From NCBI GenBank assembly GCA_958426095.1, contig CATZYB010000140.1, positions 1 to 6,589 on the forward strand: 6,589 bases of DNA. The letters run 5' to 3'. Below the pieces are notes generated by a model, which did not search any database, was not told where the DNA came from, and was given only the letters and a program-made list of their open reading frames with translations. The translations under genes were made by a program, and so were the position numbers. This stretch comes from an uncultured Lachnospiraceae bacterium. GTDB lineage: Bacteria > Bacillota > Clostridia > Lachnospirales > Lachnospiraceae. Positions 5,476-6,589 of this stretch are shown in pieces (the first letter of the stretch is position 1; every line of letters starts with the position of its first letter).

Positions 5476-5519
5476 ACCTGCCTTTCCGTTATCTTGATTA
5501 TGACCATGGAAAAGCAGGT
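5476..5519 (-). promoter_or_regulatory. Hairpin in the spore-protein leader covering its ribosome-binding site
   Basis: In the minus-strand RNA, bases 5519-5508 (ACCUGCUUUUCC) pair with 5487-5476 (GGAAAGGCAGGU). This gives 12 continuous pairs with one U-G wobble and a 20-base loop. The 3' arm contains four of the five AGGTG ribosome-site bases of the spore-protein gene, so the stem should hide it. No T-run follows, so it is not a terminator. Confidence 0.65.
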
Positions 5520-5525
5520 CTATTC
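5496..5525 (-). promoter_or_regulatory. Candidate sigma-G (forespore) promoter for the spore-protein gene
   Basis: On the minus strand GAATA (5521-5525) and CATAATC (5496-5502) are 18 bases apart. They fit the sigma-G pattern as I recall it from Bacillus (GHATR, about 18 bases, CATNHTA) except for the last base of the -10. Transcription would start near 5489, at the edge of the 3' arm of the hairpin, so this transcript would lack the 5' arm and leave the ribosome site free. Sigma-G control is expected for this protein family. Confidence 0.5.
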
Positions 5526-5526
5526 A

Positions 5527-6589
5527 TCAGCAGTGAATTTCTCTATTCATTATAACAGAATATAAAATTCTGTCTTTTACTTTTTTTCCTAAAATCTGTT
5601 CGATAGCCATCTGATAATAATCAAGCTGGGTCTTATACCGTTTTCTCAGCAGCTCATCCCCGGCCTCTCCCCTTGGGATCCGGTCCGTCTTATAATCCAG
5701 AAGAACAACTCCGTCATCTTCCTCAAAATAGACATCGATAACACCCTGAATAAGAATCCGTTCTCTTCCAATGTCCGCCAGTTCAGGATACACGTTTGTC
5801 ACCGGAATACCCATAACAAAAGGCCGCTCTCTGTAAAGCTTTCCGGAACTTTCGGCCCGGCGCATACGCTGTCCCAGTTCTGACTGACAGAAATCAAAAA
5901 CGTTTTCCACAGGAATGAGATCTTCCCAAAAAGACGGAATCTGTTCTTTTTCCACGCATCGGTGGATAAACGAAACTACATCGGCCTCAGTAGAAATCTC
6001 ATTCAAAGGCAGCAGCTCAAATATTTTATGGGTTGCCGTTCCTTTTTGTTGTGCCACATAAAGAGGATTTTCCAGATCCGGCAAAAGTTTTTCCGGGGTT
6101 TCCGGGTAAAGAACAGTGCCCTTCATCTCCTCACCGGCCATTTTCTTCAGCTCACTCACCGTCATTTTACCCTGAAGCTGTGTCATCACCTGTCTCGGAT
6201 ACTTCCAGTGAAGCTTTGTATCAATACGGTCGTAAATCATCCGGCATTCTTCTTTTACTTCCATACATCCCTGTAAAAACGCCTTTTCGCTGTCCAACTG
6301 TATCTCTTCCCGGATATCTTCCGCAGCCATATGGGCCGGATTTATGAGACGAAATTCAAATCCATGCCTCGCCCCCTGCTGTCCGTCCGACCACAAAAGG
6401 GGACCCAGCCAGTCCAGATAACTTTTAGCCCGAAGCATCCGGCTGTAAGTCAGAGGCATCGGCAGCTGCCCGGCCAATGCCCATTTTTCTTCCGTCTGAG
6501 CCATATCTTCCACAGTTCCAACGAGAATTAATTTCTCCCTGGCCCGGGTCATCGCCACATAAAGCACACGGACTTCTTCACCCATCTGG
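5527..6589 (-). CDS. addA: ATP-dependent helicase/nuclease subunit A, AddA (C-terminal part, 5' end beyond window)
   Basis: About 353 C-terminal residues are visible, out of roughly 1,200 in the family. AddA pairs with AddB in the AddAB complex, which processes double-strand breaks for RecA-dependent repair, the Firmicutes counterpart of RecBCD. Helicase motif VI is seen at once (VRVLYVAMTRAREKL), about 5 residues into the fragment. Then come a VSELKKMA segment and the RecB-type nuclease domain: GTATHKIFELL (metal-ligand His), IQGVIDVYF (Asp) and VLLDYKTD (Asp and Lys), followed by KTQLDYYQMAIEQILGK. All nuclease residues expected in AddA are present, so the nuclease should be active. The frame stays open through the window's right edge; the ATG at 6585 is internal. 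The gene ends 58 bases before the spore-protein start, and its last codons contain a promoter for the genes below. Confidence 0.93.
   Translation of the reverse strand, partial: QMGEEVRVLYVAMTRAREKLILVGTVEDMAQTEEKWALAGQLPMPLTYSRMLRAKSYLDWLGPLLWSDGQQGARHGFEFRLINPAHMAAEDIREEIQLDSEKAFLQGCMEVKEECRMIYDRIDTKLHWKYPRQVMTQLQGKMTVSELKKMAGEEMKGTVLYPETPEKLLPDLENPLYVAQQKGTATHKIFELLPLNEISTEADVVSFIHRCVEKEQIPSFWEDLIPVENVFDFCQSELGQRMRRAESSGKLYRERPFVMGIPVTNVYPELADIGRERILIQGVIDVYFEEDDGVVLLDYKTDRIPRGEAGDELLRKRYKTQLDYYQMAIEQILGKKVKDRILYSVIMNREIHC
5549..5576 (-). promoter_or_regulatory. Candidate vegetative promoter inside the 3' end of addA
   Basis: On the minus strand TGTTATAAT gives an extended -10 (perfect TATAAT at 5549-5554), with AAGACA (5571-5576) 16 bases upstream as a four-of-six -35. 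The predicted start near 5542 is above both arms of the hairpin at 5476-5519. It would give growing cells a transcript for the spore protein, methyltransferase and hslO. It is embedded in addA codons, so the -10 could be chance, but the extended form makes it credible. Confidence 0.45.

Overview
The window looks like chromosome from an anaerobic, endospore-forming member of the Clostridia, and Lachnospiraceae is my best guess. It carries a superoxide reductase with rubredoxin (anaerobe oxygen defence), an alpha/beta-type small acid-soluble spore protein, an AddA-type recombination nuclease, and a HrcA/CIRCE heat-shock operator. The family assignment rests on protein flavour and gene order, not on a search. 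There are no RNA genes, mobile elements or CRISPR arrays, and no gene-free stretch reaches 300 bases.

Layout. Bases 1-66 are the end of an unidentified plus-strand gene. A hairpin terminator follows, shared with the convergent rubredoxin gene. Rubredoxin and desulfoferrodoxin (superoxide reductase) form a two-gene minus-strand operon. Divergent from it is a Crp/Fnr-family regulator. A perfect 7-bp-arm palindrome between them lies over the regulator's -35 box and at about -40.5 relative to the inferred superoxide reductase start. That geometry suggests activation of one gene and self-repression of the other. The regulator gene runs 47 bases into the 3' end of ftsH on the opposite strand.

ftsH (minus strand) has a perfect CIRCE operator just below its promoter. 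Its reading frame is broken by one in-frame TAA codon in the extracytoplasmic domain. This leaves a 116-codon N-terminal piece and a 537-codon C-terminal piece containing the second membrane helix, the AAA+ domain and the M41 protease domain. Every catalytic motif is intact and both pieces are in the same frame, so a recent nonsense change, a tolerated split or a sequence error are the candidate explanations.

Upstream of ftsH is a compact minus-strand cluster: addA (5' end beyond the window), a small acid-soluble spore protein gene, a class I SAM-dependent methyltransferase, and hslO (Hsp33). The leader of the spore-protein gene has a candidate vegetative promoter inside the end of addA, then a 12-bp hairpin covering the ribosome-binding site. 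A sigma-G-like promoter is placed so that its transcript would start at the edge of the 3' arm and lack the 5' arm. I infer that this keeps the spore protein untranslated in growing cells while the downstream methyltransferase and hslO are still transcribed.

Taken together, the window is rich in stress functions: superoxide removal, redox-controlled chaperone, membrane protein quality control, DNA break repair and spore DNA protection. At least three distinct control devices are visible between the genes.
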